Below the pieces are notes generated by a model. It saw nothing but the letters and a program-made list of their open reading frames with translations. It did no database searches and was not told where the DNA came from. From Puniceibacterium sediminis (GTDB lineage Bacteria; Pseudomonadota; Alphaproteobacteria; Rhodobacterales; Rhodobacteraceae), in NCBI RefSeq assembly GCF_900188035.1, contig NZ_FZNN01000005.1, positions 1 to 64,000 on the forward strand: a stretch of DNA of 64,000 nt, given 5' to 3'. The translations under genes were made by a program, and so were the position numbers. Positions 35,821-45,827 of the stretch are shown here, piece after piece. Position 1 is the stretch's first letter; every line of letters starts with the position of its first letter.

Positions 35821-37016
35821 AGCGTGACGCTCCACTGCACCACCGGATAGCTGGCCTTCCAGCCGCGCCGGGTGCCCAGCGGCGCCGATTGCGCCAGCTC
35901 GATGCGCAGAAGGTCGCCACCAATGCGCTGTTGCGCGGCGCTCAGCATTGCTTCGCTTTCCAGCGTCACAGCATTGGCAACGATCCGCGTGCCCGCAGGC
36001 AGCTTCGCCTCCAACCAATGCAACAGCTCGGCCGTCAGCCCACCACCGACAAACACCACATCCGGCGGGGCAAGGCCTGCCAAGGCCTCCGGTGCCATAC
36101 CTTCCACCACCTTCAGACGATCCACACCCAGACGGGCCGCGTTCTGTGTGATCCGGCCGACACGATCAGCGCGCGGTTCGATCACCGTGGCGCTCAGGCT
36201 GGGATGGGCCAGCAGCCATTCGATCCCGATGGACCCCGACCCGCCACCAATATCCCAAAGATGTTCAAACAGGCGCGGGGCCAGCGCCGACAGGGTCAGC
36301 GCCCGCACCGGCCGTTTGGTCATCTGGCCATCACTTTCAAACCAGTCATCCGCGCGCCCGCTGGCCAGCGGCAAAACCGCGCCAGCCCCTTGAACCTCGA
36401 CAGCCGCGCAAACCGGATGGGCAAAGTCCTTATCGAATAGATCAGACACGCTCACATCCACCCGCCGCTCCCTCGGGCCGCCTACCGCCTCAAACACGCT
36501 CAGCTGCGAGGCGTCAAAGCCCGCGCCCACCAGATAGGTCCCCAGATCCTGCACCGCCGCCCCATCGCGCAGCAGCACGATCATCCGCACCCCGCCCGCC
36601 AACGCCGGTCGCAACCGTTCCATAGGTGCGGCATGCAGGCCAAAACACTCCGTCCGCTCCAGCGGCCAGCCCATGCGCGCCGCAACCAGCGAAAAGGTCG
36701 ACACCCCCGGCAGCGCAGCCCATTCGCCCGGCTCCAGATGCCGCGCGATGCTGCTGCCCGCCCCGAACCAGAACGGATCACCAGAGGCCAGCGCCACAAC
36801 CCGCCGCCCCCGCAGCGCCAAAAGCCGCGCGATCCCGTCAGCGAAAGGCACCGGCCAGACGATCTGCTCGGCCTCAATCTCTGGCAACAGACCCAGATGC
36901 CGGGACGCGCCGATCACGAATTCTGCGCCCCTCAGCGCCGTCAGGCTTGCGCGCGACAACCCATCCGGCGCATCTTCGCCCACTCCAACGATGGTCAGCC
37001 ACGGAAGCTCAGACAT
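35817..37016 (-). CDS. cobL: Precorrin-6B C5,15-methyltransferase (decarboxylating) CobL
   Basis: A 399-residue bifunctional enzyme: the N-terminal CbiE-type methylase (about residues 1-200, LTIVGVGEDAPDGLSRASLTALRGAE) and the C-terminal CbiT-type methylase/decarboxylase with LWDIGGGSGSIGIEWLLAHPS near 227-247. The start ATG (minus, 37016-37014) shares two bases with the divergent cobK ATG. Its ribosome site (GGGGAT region, or GAAGG) lies inside the cobK coding sequence. The longer frame to 37451 is antisense to cobK and is not real. Confidence 0.93.
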   Translation of the reverse strand: MSELPWLTIVGVGEDAPDGLSRASLTALRGAEFVIGASRHLGLLPEIEAEQIVWPVPFADGIARLLALRGRRVVALASGDPFWFGAGSSIARHLEPGEWAALPGVSTFSLVAARMGWPLERTECFGLHAAPMERLRPALAGGVRMIVLLRDGAAVQDLGTYLVGAGFDASQLSVFEAVGGPRERRVDVSVSDLFDKDFAHPVCAAVEVQGAGAVLPLASGRADDWFESDGQMTKRPVRALTLSALAPRLFEHLWDIGGGSGSIGIEWLLAHPSLSATVIEPRADRVGRITQNAARLGVDRLKVVEGMAPEALAGLAPPDVVFVGGGLTAELLHWLEAKLPAGTRIVANAVTLESEAMLSAAQQRIGGDLLRIELAQSAPLGTRRGWKASYPVVQWSVTL

Positions 37017-37770
37017 GATCCCCAACCTTCTCGTCCTGGGCGGCACGACCGAGGCAACTGCCCTGTGCCGCGCGCTCAGCGATGCGCATATCAACGCCAC
37101 CATCTCTTTCGCGGGCCGGGTGGAACGGCCCGTTCGCCAACCCCTGCCCCAGCGCATCGGCGGCTTCGGCGGTGTCGCGGGGCTGGTCCAATACCTGCAC
37201 ACCCACGCCATCACCCATGTGGTCGACGCCACACACCCCTTTGCCGCGCAGATGAGCAGCAATGCCGCGCTCGCCTGCGCGCAAACCGGCACGCCGCTGA
37301 TCGCGCTGACCCGTGCGCCGTGGCAGTCGCAGACCGGCGACAACTGGCAGCACGTTCCTGACATCGCGGGGGCCGTGGCCGCGCTGAACCAGCCCCCAAG
37401 TCGCATCATGCTGGCCGTGGGCCGTATGCATCTGGCAGACTTCGCGCCCAATCCGCAGCACTTCTATCTGCTGCGCCTGATTGATGCGCCGGACACCCCG
37501 CTGCCGTTTCCGGATCACGCCACCCTGCAGGATCGCGGCCCCTTTACCGTGGAAAACGATCTGCACCTGATGCGCCACCACCGCATCAAAACTGTCGTGT
37601 CCAAGAATGCCGGCGGCACCGGTGCCGCGGCCAAGATCACCGCCGCCCGCCAGCTGGGCCTGCCGGTGATCATGATCGACCGCCCCAGCCTGCCCCCGCG
37701 ACCAGAGGCATATGCGATCCCCGACGTGATGGCATGGCTGGGTCATTCCGGCACCGATCTGGGCGTATAG
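37015..37770 (+). CDS. cobK: Precorrin-6A reductase CobK
   Basis: A 251-residue NADPH-dependent reductase making precorrin-6B. The N-terminus IPNLLVLGGTTEATALCRAL carries the dinucleotide-binding loop, and the C-terminal half has VSKNAGGTGAAAKITAARQLG (about 198-218) and PVIMIDRP, as in the family. It is the only plus-strand gene in a run of minus-strand cob genes. Its ATG (37015-37017) interlocks with the cobL ATG in the sequence CATG, its ribosome site GGAAG lies within cobL, and its last 28 bp overlap the 3' end of cobJ. Upstream extension to 36673 is antisense to cobL and rejected. Confidence 0.93.
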   Translation: MIPNLLVLGGTTEATALCRALSDAHINATISFAGRVERPVRQPLPQRIGGFGGVAGLVQYLHTHAITHVVDATHPFAAQMSSNAALACAQTGTPLIALTRAPWQSQTGDNWQHVPDIAGAVAALNQPPSRIMLAVGRMHLADFAPNPQHFYLLRLIDAPDTPLPFPDHATLQDRGPFTVENDLHLMRHHRIKTVVSKNAGGTGAAAKITAARQLGLPVIMIDRPSLPPRPEAYAIPDVMAWLGHSGTDLGV

Positions 37771-38495
37771 ACATAGGGCGCGCCATTGCGTTCGATCACC
37801 CGTGTGGCCGATGTCCCGACCAGCACCATCGTGCGCATGTCAGCCATTTCCGGGCGCGCATCGGGTAACGCCACAATGCGGATCACCTCTTCCGGCGTCG
37901 AAACCGCGCGGGCAAAGATCACCGGGCGCGCGTCATTGCAGGCCTCGTTCAGCACCTCCAGCACGCGGCCAAACCCGGCGGGCCGCGCCTTTGAGCGGGG
38001 ATTGTAAAACGCCATTGCGAAATCCGCCTCAGCCGCCAGCCGCAAACGCTTTTCGATCAGCGCCCAGGGCTTGAGGTTATCGCTCAGGTTGATGGCGCAG
38101 AAATCATGCCCCAGCGGTGCCCCCACCCGCGCGGCGGCGGCTAGCATCGCGGTGATACCCGGCAGCACTTTGATCTCCAGATCGCGCCATGCCTTTGGCC
38201 CGGCCTCGACCGCTTCGAACACCGCCGACGCCATGGCAAACACGCCCGGATCCCCGGACGATACCACAACCACACGACGCCCATCGGCAGCCATCTCAAG
38301 CGCATGGCGCGCGCGGTCAATTTCGACCCGGTTGTCGCTGGGGTGCAGCGTCAGCCCCGGCCGCGCGGCAACCCGGTCCACATAGGGGCCATAACCGACA
38401 ATCTCGGTCGCCTGTGCCAAAGCCGCCTGCACCTGCGGCGTCACAAGCCCCTCAGCCCCCGGCCCAAGGCCCGCAATAACCAGCGACCCGCTCAT
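37743..38495 (-). CDS. cobJ: Precorrin-3B C17-methyltransferase CobJ
   Basis: A 250-residue tetrapyrrole methylase that contracts the ring. Motifs: SLVIAGLGPGAEGLVTPQVQ at the N-terminus, VVVVSSGDPGVFAMASAVFE (about 78-97) and FAMAFYNPRSKARPAGFGRV (about 158-177). It overlaps cobI by four bases. Its 3' end overlaps cobK tail-to-tail by 28 bp. ATG 38495 chosen; the frame extended to 38612 runs into cobI. Confidence 0.94.
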   Translation of the reverse strand: MSGSLVIAGLGPGAEGLVTPQVQAALAQATEIVGYGPYVDRVAARPGLTLHPSDNRVEIDRARHALEMAADGRRVVVVSSGDPGVFAMASAVFEAVEAGPKAWRDLEIKVLPGITAMLAAAARVGAPLGHDFCAINLSDNLKPWALIEKRLRLAAEADFAMAFYNPRSKARPAGFGRVLEVLNEACNDARPVIFARAVSTPEEVIRIVALPDARPEMADMRTMVLVGTSATRVIERNGAPYVYTPRSVPE

Positions 38496-39232
38496 GGCCG
38501 CCGCCCATTGCCATGCACCAGCACGACCGAAAAATACGGCGGCATGTGCCCCTCGGCATCGGATAGTTTCTGCACCGTCTGCCCCTCCATGCTGGCATAT
38601 TCCACCAACCATGCGGCATCGTATTTGCCCGCAGCCCGCAGGGCGCGGCGCACCTTGTCGATGTTGCGCCCGATCTTCATCACCACCAGCGCGTCAGCCG
38701 CCGCCATATGGCGCACCAGCTCGTCCTCTGGCAGGGTGGCCATAAGCACGCTCAAAACGTCATCGCCCCAGGTGATCGGCTGCCCCGATGCCGTCCATGC
38801 CGCCGACATGCCGGTTATGGCGGGCACGACCTGCACCGGCACGTCCTCCTTCAGCCGGGTATACAGATGCATGAACGAGCCATAGAAAAACGGGTCCCCC
38901 TCACACAGAACAACCACATCCTCACCAGCCTCGGCCAGCGCGCGCAGATGGGCGGCGCAACCGGCGTAGAATCCCGAAAGCGCCGCGTTGTAATCCGGGT
39001 GGCTTACCGGGATTTCCGTGGTCACGGGGTATTCCATGGCGAATTCCACGGCGTGGTCGGGCAGGATGCCGTCCACCGTCTTGCGCGCACGCCCGGTGGC
39101 ACCCGCCTTGCGGAAATACGCCACATGGCGCGCGTTCGACAGCAGCCGATGGGCCCGCAGGCTCATCAGGTCAACGTCCCCGGGGCCAAGCCCGACGCCG
39201 TGGATCGTACCCGGAGTAACGGTCCCGCTCAT
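38492..39232 (-). CDS. cobI: Precorrin-2 C20-methyltransferase CobI
   Basis: A 246-residue tetrapyrrole methylase. Motifs: TIHGVGLGPGDVDLMSLRA (about residues 9-27), VVVLCEGDPFFYGSFMHLYT (about 98-117) and VVPAITGMSAAWTASGQP. Four-base overlaps with cobH and cobJ show a coupled operon. Confidence 0.94.
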   Translation of the reverse strand: MSGTVTPGTIHGVGLGPGDVDLMSLRAHRLLSNARHVAYFRKAGATGRARKTVDGILPDHAVEFAMEYPVTTEIPVSHPDYNAALSGFYAGCAAHLRALAEAGEDVVVLCEGDPFFYGSFMHLYTRLKEDVPVQVVPAITGMSAAWTASGQPITWGDDVLSVLMATLPEDELVRHMAAADALVVMKIGRNIDKVRRALRAAGKYDAAWLVEYASMEGQTVQKLSDAEGHMPPYFSVVLVHGNGRRP

Positions 39233-39858
39233 TCCGCACGGCTCGCGATGGCGTTGATCGCGGCGACGGTGATCGCGCTGCCGCCCAGTCGCCCCTGAAC
39301 AATGCAGCAGGGCACCGGCTGATCGGCCCACAGGGCATCCTTGCTTTCGCGCGCGCCAACGAACCCGACGGGGCAGCCAATTATGGCCGCCGGGCGCGGG
39401 CAATCAGGATCCTCCAGCATGTTGAGCAGATGAAACAGCGCCGTTGGCGCATTGCCGATCGCCACCAGCGCGCCGCCCAGATGCGGCCGCCAAAGCTCGA
39501 GCGCCGCCGCTGACCGGGTGTTGGACATCGCCTTGGCGCGGTCGGGCACCGACGCATCATGCAGGGTGCAGATCACCTGATTATCGGCGGGCAGACGGGT
39601 GCGGGTGACGCCCTCGCTGACCATGCGGGCATCGCACAGGATCGGCGCGCCAGCGATCAGCGCGGCCCGCGCGGCAGTGGCAAAATCCGGCGACATGCGC
39701 ACATGCTGCTCCAACCCCACCATGCCCGAGGCATGCACCATGCGCACGGCAATCGGCTCTTCCTCCGGGGCAAAGCGGGCCAGATCGGCCTCTGCGCGGA
39801 TCATCGCAAAGGATTGCGCATAGATCGCCGCGCCGTCGGTCTCATAAGTATAGCTCAT
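39229..39858 (-). CDS. cobH: Precorrin-8X methylmutase CobH
   Basis: A 209-residue mutase that moves the C-11 methyl to C-12, giving hydrogenobyrinate. Landmarks: [20 protein letters not shown] (about 27-46), containing the catalytic His, [19 protein letters not shown] (about 72-90) and [18 protein letters not shown] near 159-176. It overlaps cobG by four bases. Confidence 0.95.
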   Translation of the reverse strand: MSYTYETDGAAIYAQSFAMIRAEADLARFAPEEEPIAVRMVHASGMVGLEQHVRMSPDFATAARAALIAGAPILCDARMVSEGVTRTRLPADNQVICTLHDASVPDRAKAMSNTRSAAALELWRPHLGGALVAIGNAPTALFHLLNMLEDPDCPRPAAIIGCPVGFVGARESKDALWADQPVPCCIVQGRLGGSAITVAAINAIASRAE

Positions 39859-40988
39859 AGGGGTATGGTCGCTCCGGACATAAGGTCATGGGCTGTCAGC
39901 CCGCAAATTTCGGGGGCATCCCCGGGGACACCGTTGCGTACAAGGTCATAGCCGCCGTCGCGCCCGACCAGCGTGACATCCGCCGAACGGTTGCGCGCGC
40001 AACCCTTGGCGCAGCCCGACACATGCAGCACCCCGGTGACACGCGGCGCAAGGCGGCGCGCCAGCGCGCGGGTTTCAACACTGGCCGAGGGGCAGAATGG
40101 CGCGCCCGGGCAGGCATCGACGCGCATCACCGGATCATCGGGTGCGGTCACAAAGACAGTACCGGTCGGCATCTGCCCGCCTTCCAAAAGCAACTTGCGC
40201 CAGGGCGTCACGCGGATAGCGGCAATACCTTGCGCGCGGATCAGATCCGCCAGCGCCGCCGCGTCAATCTGGCCAAAAGCGGCACCAACCAGCACGCCGG
40301 TATCGTATCCGCCGATCTGCGGCGGTGGCGCGGGCGGCAGCGGCGCGGCAGTGCACCACTGTGCTGGCAGGGGCGTCGCGGCAACAACCGCCGCCATGCG
40401 GCGACGTTCGGGCGTGATATGTTCAGCCAGCCAGCCCGCCATTTCGATCAACGCCGGGATCGCGGTCTGCTCTGACACCGCCAGCCCCACAGCTGCCCCA
40501 TCGGCGCGCAGGATCAGGTCGGACACACCCCGTTCGATCCGAATATCGGCGCTGTCACCGCTCAGCAGCGGGCGCGCGCCGCAATCGACGGCATAACCAA
40601 CCTTGGCGGGCAGATCGGGCAGGTTCGGAATTTCTTCCAACAGCGCCAGCGTCAGGCGGTGGGTCACATCGCCCGCCTGCCAGAACGGCGAAACCAGAAT
40701 GTTGCGCCGCGCCTCTTGCGCGGGATCAATATCCAGCAGACCCAGATCACCAAGCCCGTCCAGAACCGCCCGGTGATCGCCCTCCGCCACGCCACGAATT
40801 TGCAGGTTGGCGCGATTGGTCAGGTCAAGATACCCATGCCCGAACCGCCCCGCGATGTCACAAAGGCCCAGCGCCGCGCGCGCATCCAGCCGCGCCAGAC
40901 GCGGGCGGATACGCACCACCAGCCCGTCGGCGGCCATCATCGGGCGATAGGCCCCGGGGCACCACCCCTTGATCCGCCCCGCGCTCAT
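39855..40988 (-). CDS. cobG: Precorrin-3B synthase CobG
   Basis: A 377-residue Fe-S monooxygenase related to sulfite/nitrite reductases; its presence marks the oxygen-dependent route. The N-terminus [20 protein letters not shown] matches the family. Cluster ligands lie in [20 protein letters not shown] (about residues 284-303) and [12 protein letters not shown] (about 319-330). ATG 40988 overlaps the cobN stop by four bases. Confidence 0.93.
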   Translation of the reverse strand: MSAGRIKGWCPGAYRPMMAADGLVVRIRPRLARLDARAALGLCDIAGRFGHGYLDLTNRANLQIRGVAEGDHRAVLDGLGDLGLLDIDPAQEARRNILVSPFWQAGDVTHRLTLALLEEIPNLPDLPAKVGYAVDCGARPLLSGDSADIRIERGVSDLILRADGAAVGLAVSEQTAIPALIEMAGWLAEHITPERRRMAAVVAATPLPAQWCTAAPLPPAPPPQIGGYDTGVLVGAAFGQIDAAALADLIRAQGIAAIRVTPWRKLLLEGGQMPTGTVFVTAPDDPVMRVDACPGAPFCPSASVETRALARRLAPRVTGVLHVSGCAKGCARNRSADVTLVGRDGGYDLVRNGVPGDAPEICGLTAHDLMSGATIPL

Positions 40989-43900
40989 GCCCCCACCGCC
41001 AGACCGGCCAGCACCGAATTGCGCCGCGTCTGCCACAGGCCCGCGTCCAGCAGCGCGGCGAACCGTGCCTGCATCGCGCGGTGCGCTTCGGGATTGGCAT
41101 CCTGCAGGAAACCGTCGGTTTCCGGATCGCCCAGTGTCACCTCGTGATAAAGGTCAAACAGATGCGGCGGCACCACACCGGCCAGATGGGCAAAGCCCGC
41201 CATATGCTCCAGCGTCGCGGCGATCTCGGCGGCACCCCGGAAACCGTGGTGCTTCATCCCCGCGATCCAGCCGGGATTTGCGGCACGGGCGCGCACGACG
41301 CGGGCGATTTCCTCGCTCACCCCCCGGGCGCGGGGGCGCGCAGGGTCGGTATTGTCCAGATGATACAGCGCCGCCCTGCCCCCGGTCACGGCCTGAGCGG
41401 CGGCAAATCCCGCCTCATGGGCGGCGTAATCCCCGGCCAGCAGCAGATCCGTTTCGGGCAGGTCCTGCGGATGCACAAAAGCGTCGGCATGGGCCACACG
41501 CGCGCGGATGCCGGCCGCGTCCTTTTGCGCCGCCTCGCCATCCAGCGCCCATGAACTGGCATCAAGCCAGGCCTGCCCCGCCGCATCCCGCCCGGCCGCG
41601 CTGTAATCGTCCACATCCATGCCCAGACCGTACTGCCCCGGCGCCGGGCCATAGACCCGCGCCAGATCGCACCGCCCGGCATAGGGGTTCCAATCCAGCG
41701 CTTCGTCCCGGCCCGCCAGCGCCCGCACCGCCTGTGCAAACAGCGCCGACAGCGTCGGGAACACATCGCGGAACAGGCCCGACACCCGCAGCGTCACGTC
41801 AATGCGCGGGCGGTCCAGTTCCGCGATCGGAAGGACTTCGATCCCCGACACACGTTCCGATCCCGCATCCCAGACCGGCCGCACCCCCATCAGATGCAGC
41901 GCCATGGCGAATTCCTCGCCTGCCGTGCGCATCGTCGCCGACCCCCAAAGATCAACGATCAACCCACACGGCCAGTCGCCTTCGTCCTGCAGGTGGCGGC
42001 GCATCAGCTCATCCGCCAGCCGCACCCCTTGGGCATATGCCGCCCGGGTCGGCACGGCGCGCGGATCGGTGGTGAACAGGTTGCGCCCCGTCGGCAACAC
42101 ATCGCGCCGCCCGCGATAGGGTGACCCGGACGGCCCCGCCGCGATCCGCCGACCGGCCAGCGCATCCAGCAGCGCCTGCCGTTCCCCCGCGACCGATTGC
42201 GCGGTGGCAAAGGGCACGGTGCCGCGCGGCGCACGCCCCCAGACATGCAGGCCCTCGCCAAACTGGCTTTCCTTGATATCGCAGACAAAGCGGTCGATCC
42301 GCGTGATCGCCTCGGCACTGCAACTTGCCCTGTCCAGCCCCAGATCGCCCTCGACCCCCTGCGCCTGCGCCTCGGCACGGATGTCGCCTTGCAACCGGTC
42401 CCGGCGGCGCGGGTCAAGGCCATCAGCGTTGGAAAACTCGTCCAGCAGCGCCTCAAGCCGGGCCAGTCGTTCGGGCGTGCCGCTCTCGCGCAGCGGTGGC
42501 GGGATATGGCCCAGCGTGACGGCTCCGATACGCCGCTTGGCCTGCGCCGCCTCTCCGGGGTCATTGACGATAAAGGGATAAATGACGGGCAAGGCCCCGG
42601 TCAGCACCTCGGGCCAGCAGGTGTCTGACAGCGCCACGGATTTGCCGGGCAGCCATTCCAGCGTGCCATGCGCGCCGATATGCACCATCGCATCCGCGCG
42701 CCCCTGTAACCACAGATAGAACGCGACATAGGCATGGCGCGGGGTCCGCGAAAGGTCGTGATAGCTGTCTTCGCGGCCCTTGGATGTGGCGCGTTCGGGC
42801 TGCAGGGCGATCAGCACCTTGCCACGCTGGATCGCGGCAAAATGAAACGCCCCATCGCGGAAATCCGGGTCTTCTTCCGGCGCGCCCCAAGTCTGGATCA
42901 GCATCTCGCGCAGCGCGTCCGGCAGTCGGGTCAGCGCCGCAGTATACTCCGCCAACGGCCATGACATGCCGCGCTCCTGCAAGGCATCCAGCACCGGCCC
43001 GGCACCAACGTCATACCCTGCGCCGTTCAGATCGCTCAGGATCGCCTCGGTCGATTGCAGCGCATCCAGGCCGACGGCATGCCCCATGTTCCAATCCTTG
43101 CCGGGATAGGTCGACAGGATCAGTGCGACCCGCCGCTGACCCGCAGGCATCTGCGCCAGCCGCGTCCAGCCCTGCACCCGGTCCGCAATCGCGGCGATCC
43201 GACCCGTATCGGCGCTATGGGCAAAGCGGGAATATTGCAGATGCGGATCGCGCCGCCCCGGTTCCTTGAAACTGGCCACCCCGCCCATGATGCGGCCATC
43301 AACCTCGGGCAAAACCACATGCATCGCCAGATCCGCGGGCGACAACCCGCGTTCGGCCCCGGCCCATGCCTTGCGCGTCGATGTGGCGAGTGCGACCTGA
43401 AACACTGGCACACCCGCATAATCCAGCGGCGATGTGCCATCTTCGCCCTTGCCGGAAAAGGCCGTCGCATTGACCACGGCGGCGGGGGCCATTTGCGCGA
43501 CCTGACGGCGCAGCCAGCCCGCCGCGCCGGGTGCCTTCAGCGACGGCGCGAACAGCCCCACCACGTCAAAACCCCGGTCCCGGAAGGCCGCGAACATCGC
43601 CGTGATCGGGGCCAGATCGGCAGCGACCAGATAGGACCGGTAAAACACGATCAGTATCCGGGGCTTTCCGCCCGGTCCAACCCCCGATGCCACCAGCGGA
43701 CAGCAGGCGCCATGCTCTGGCGTCCATGCACCAACGTTGGGCAGCGATTTGGTCCCGATCACCGGCCCGGCATATAGCCCCGCCGCCAGCGCCATCTGCG
43801 CCAGCGCGGCCTGCGCTGCAACAACGCCGCCGGTGTCACACAGATCCGCCAGCCGCCGCAGCGTCGATTTCGGCAAGGTCGACATCTGATCCAGCCGCGC

Positions 43901-44272
43901 ATCGGGCCGCCCGTCGGCGGGCAGCACCGCCAGCGCGATGCCCTTTTGTGCCGCCAGCGCGCAGATCTGTTGCAAGCCATAGGGCCAGTAGGCAACGCCG
44001 CCGATCAGCCGGATCAGGATGCCCCGCGCGCCGGTCAGCGTCTGCTCCACATAGGTATCGACCGACAGCGGATGTTTCAGCGCCACGATATTGGCCAGCC
44101 GCAGGGACGGCAGCCGCCCCTCTGGCCCGCCGCCCCGATGCCAGCCCTCCGCAAAAGCGCCCAGATCGGAATCCGACAGCGACAGCACCACCAGATCTGC
44201 GGCGCTCTGCCCCAGATCCGTGGGTGTCTCGGTCTCTTCCAGCCCGTGACTTTCGCGGAAAACGACATGCAT
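40985..44272 (-). CDS. cobN: Cobaltochelatase subunit CobN
   Basis: A 1095-residue large subunit of the ATP-dependent cobalt chelatase, slightly shorter than many homologues (about 1100-1300). Landmarks include [20 protein letters not shown] (CobN/BchH pattern) in the first half, [20 protein letters not shown] in the middle, and the C-terminal [20 protein letters not shown]. It inserts Co2+ into hydrogenobyrinate a,c-diamide together with CobS and CobT, which are not in this window. It begins 6 bp after the cobW stop. Confidence 0.95.
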   Translation of the reverse strand: MHVVFRESHGLEETETPTDLGQSAADLVVLSLSDSDLGAFAEGWHRGGGPEGRLPSLRLANIVALKHPLSVDTYVEQTLTGARGILIRLIGGVAYWPYGLQQICALAAQKGIALAVLPADGRPDARLDQMSTLPKSTLRRLADLCDTGGVVAAQAALAQMALAAGLYAGPVIGTKSLPNVGAWTPEHGACCPLVASGVGPGGKPRILIVFYRSYLVAADLAPITAMFAAFRDRGFDVVGLFAPSLKAPGAAGWLRRQVAQMAPAAVVNATAFSGKGEDGTSPLDYAGVPVFQVALATSTRKAWAGAERGLSPADLAMHVVLPEVDGRIMGGVASFKEPGRRDPHLQYSRFAHSADTGRIAAIADRVQGWTRLAQMPAGQRRVALILSTYPGKDWNMGHAVGLDALQSTEAILSDLNGAGYDVGAGPVLDALQERGMSWPLAEYTAALTRLPDALREMLIQTWGAPEEDPDFRDGAFHFAAIQRGKVLIALQPERATSKGREDSYHDLSRTPRHAYVAFYLWLQGRADAMVHIGAHGTLEWLPGKSVALSDTCWPEVLTGALPVIYPFIVNDPGEAAQAKRRIGAVTLGHIPPPLRESGTPERLARLEALLDEFSNADGLDPRRRDRLQGDIRAEAQAQGVEGDLGLDRASCSAEAITRIDRFVCDIKESQFGEGLHVWGRAPRGTVPFATAQSVAGERQALLDALAGRRIAAGPSGSPYRGRRDVLPTGRNLFTTDPRAVPTRAAYAQGVRLADELMRRHLQDEGDWPCGLIVDLWGSATMRTAGEEFAMALHLMGVRPVWDAGSERVSGIEVLPIAELDRPRIDVTLRVSGLFRDVFPTLSALFAQAVRALAGRDEALDWNPYAGRCDLARVYGPAPGQYGLGMDVDDYSAAGRDAAGQAWLDASSWALDGEAAQKDAAGIRARVAHADAFVHPQDLPETDLLLAGDYAAHEAGFAAAQAVTGGRAALYHLDNTDPARPRARGVSEEIARVVRARAANPGWIAGMKHHGFRGAAEIAATLEHMAGFAHLAGVVPPHLFDLYHEVTLGDPETDGFLQDANPEAHRAMQARFAALLDAGLWQTRRNSVLAGLAVGA

Positions 44273-44278
44273 GGTGGG

Positions 44279-45337
44279 TTACTCGGCGGCCTGGGCTTGG
44301 GCCGCGCCCAGTGCGGCGCTGATCACGCCCGCGTCGATATCATCATGCTCGGCAATCACCACCAGCCGCCCGATGCGCGCCTCATCCGCACCCCATGGAC
44401 GGTCATACTGATGACGCACCCGCGCGCCCACAGCCTGCACCAGCAGGCGCATTGGCTTGCCCGTGACCACGGCATAGCCCTTGATCCGCAGGATGTTGTG
44501 ATCATTTGCCAGCCCCTCGATCGCACGGACCAGATCGGCAGGATCGCCAACTTCAGGGATATCGACGACGATGCTTTCGAAATCATCATGCTCGTGATCG
44601 TCGGCGCCGTCATGATGCGACGGGCGCGCATCCATGTCGTCCTCGGCCGCCGCCCCCAGACCCAGAATGATCCGCGCATCGACGACACCCTCGGCCACCT
44701 CGACCACCGGAATGGCGCGCGGCGATTCAGCGGCGATGATCGCCCGGGCCTTTGCCACGCCTTCGGGGCCCGCAAGGTCGGGCTTGGTCAGCAGGATGAT
44801 GTCGGCGCAGGAGATCTGATCCTCGAACACCTCGGACAGGGGCGTTTCGTGATCAATGCTGTCATCCGCCAGACGCTGGGCATCCACCGCCGCCACGTTG
44901 GGCGCAAAACGGCCCGCCGCGACGGCCTCGGCATCGGCCAGCGCGATCACGCCATCCACGGTGATTTTTGAACGGATATCAGGCCAGTCGAACGCCTTCA
45001 ACAGCGGCTTTGGCAGCGCCAGACCCGAGGTTTCGATCAGGATGTGATCGGGGCGCGGGTCCAGCGCCATCAGCGCCTCAATCGTCGGGATGAAATCATC
45101 CGCCACGGTGCAGCAGATGCAGCCATTGGACAGCTCGATGATGTTTTCCGCCGGACAATCGGGGATCGCACAGCCCTTCAATATCTCGCCGTCGACACCG
45201 ACATCGCCGAATTCGTTGACGATCACGGCCAGCCGCCGCCCACCGGGGTTCTGCATCAGCTGGCGCACAAGCGTCGTTTTACCGGACCCAAGAAATCCGG
45301 TGATCACCGTGACGGGAAGTTTCGCAAGATCAGACAT
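44279..45337 (-). CDS. cobW: CobW (COG0523 GTPase, cobalt metallochaperone)
   Basis: A 352-residue G3E GTPase. Walker A GFLGSGKTTL is near residues 14-23. The metal-binding CxCC motif is in SNGCICCTVADD (about 73-84). The Walker B region includes LIETSGLALPKPLL. An Asp/His-rich stretch near 238-254 (SHHDGADDHEHDD) is a likely metal-binding loop. It should deliver cobalt to CobN. ATG 45337 has GGAGG upstream and lies one base after the previous stop. Confidence 0.95.
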   Translation of the reverse strand: MSDLAKLPVTVITGFLGSGKTTLVRQLMQNPGGRRLAVIVNEFGDVGVDGEILKGCAIPDCPAENIIELSNGCICCTVADDFIPTIEALMALDPRPDHILIETSGLALPKPLLKAFDWPDIRSKITVDGVIALADAEAVAAGRFAPNVAAVDAQRLADDSIDHETPLSEVFEDQISCADIILLTKPDLAGPEGVAKARAIIAAESPRAIPVVEVAEGVVDARIILGLGAAAEDDMDARPSHHDGADDHEHDDFESIVVDIPEVGDPADLVRAIEGLANDHNILRIKGYAVVTGKPMRLLVQAVGARVRHQYDRPWGADEARIGRLVVIAEHDDIDAGVISAALGAAQAQAAE

Positions 45338-45338
45338 A

Positions 45339-45725
45339 TCAGGCCTCCAATGGGGGAATGCGGGCAACGCAGTTGCGTTTGAAATGTTCGGGACGTTCGC
45401 GCCACGGGATCAGCCCGTCAGCGGTCGCATGATAGCGGGTCGCACCGTCAAGGATCATGGCCGGGTCCGCCGCCTCATCGACATTGGCAAAGACATAGGT
45501 CCATCGCGCCCCGCCGCGCAGCGCGACGGTGCAGCCGTGATCACAATTCTGCAAACAATCCACCGGCGTCACGCGCAGCCCCTCGGGCAGCGTCAGCGCG
45601 CCCAGCGCGTCAAACAGCGCCTGACCCGGACGGCGGTCACCCTCGGCCATCTCGGCGCCACGTCTGCACTTGATGCAGACCAGCAATTCCGTCGAATGCG
45701 GCGCGGTCGAAACCTGATCTTTCAT
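45339..45725 (-). CDS. DUF1636 family thioredoxin-like [2Fe-2S]-type protein
   Basis: A 128-residue protein with five clustered cysteines: CIKC near residues 15-18 and CLQNCDHGC near 57-65, a pattern consistent with a thioredoxin-like ferredoxin. It is commonly found beside cobW and cobN. It is the first gene after the cobalamin riboswitch and leads the long minus-strand operon. ATG 45725 has GAGG upstream; ATG 45746 is possible. Electron transfer or metal handling for cobalt chelation is a guess. Confidence 0.8.
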   Translation of the reverse strand: MKDQVSTAPHSTELLVCIKCRRGAEMAEGDRRPGQALFDALGALTLPEGLRVTPVDCLQNCDHGCTVALRGGARWTYVFANVDEAADPAMILDGATRYHATADGLIPWRERPEHFKRNCVARIPPLEA

Positions 45726-45827
45726 GTCCTCGGTCCCAAATATCATGGAACGCGGCCCAAGGTGGCGAGGACACCCCGCAAGTCGGAGTCACCCCGACAC
45801 CGGAACACCCCGTCCGGTTACGTCGTC

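Noticed and set aside
36673-37014. Long in-frame upstream extension of cobK
   Set aside because: It lies antisense to the cobL coding sequence, has the low-complexity Arg/Ala/Pro look of shadow frames, and the family N-terminus begins at 37015.
37017-37451. Upstream extension of cobL through cobK
   Set aside because: Antisense to cobK; the CobL family N-terminus starts at 37016 with its own ribosome site.
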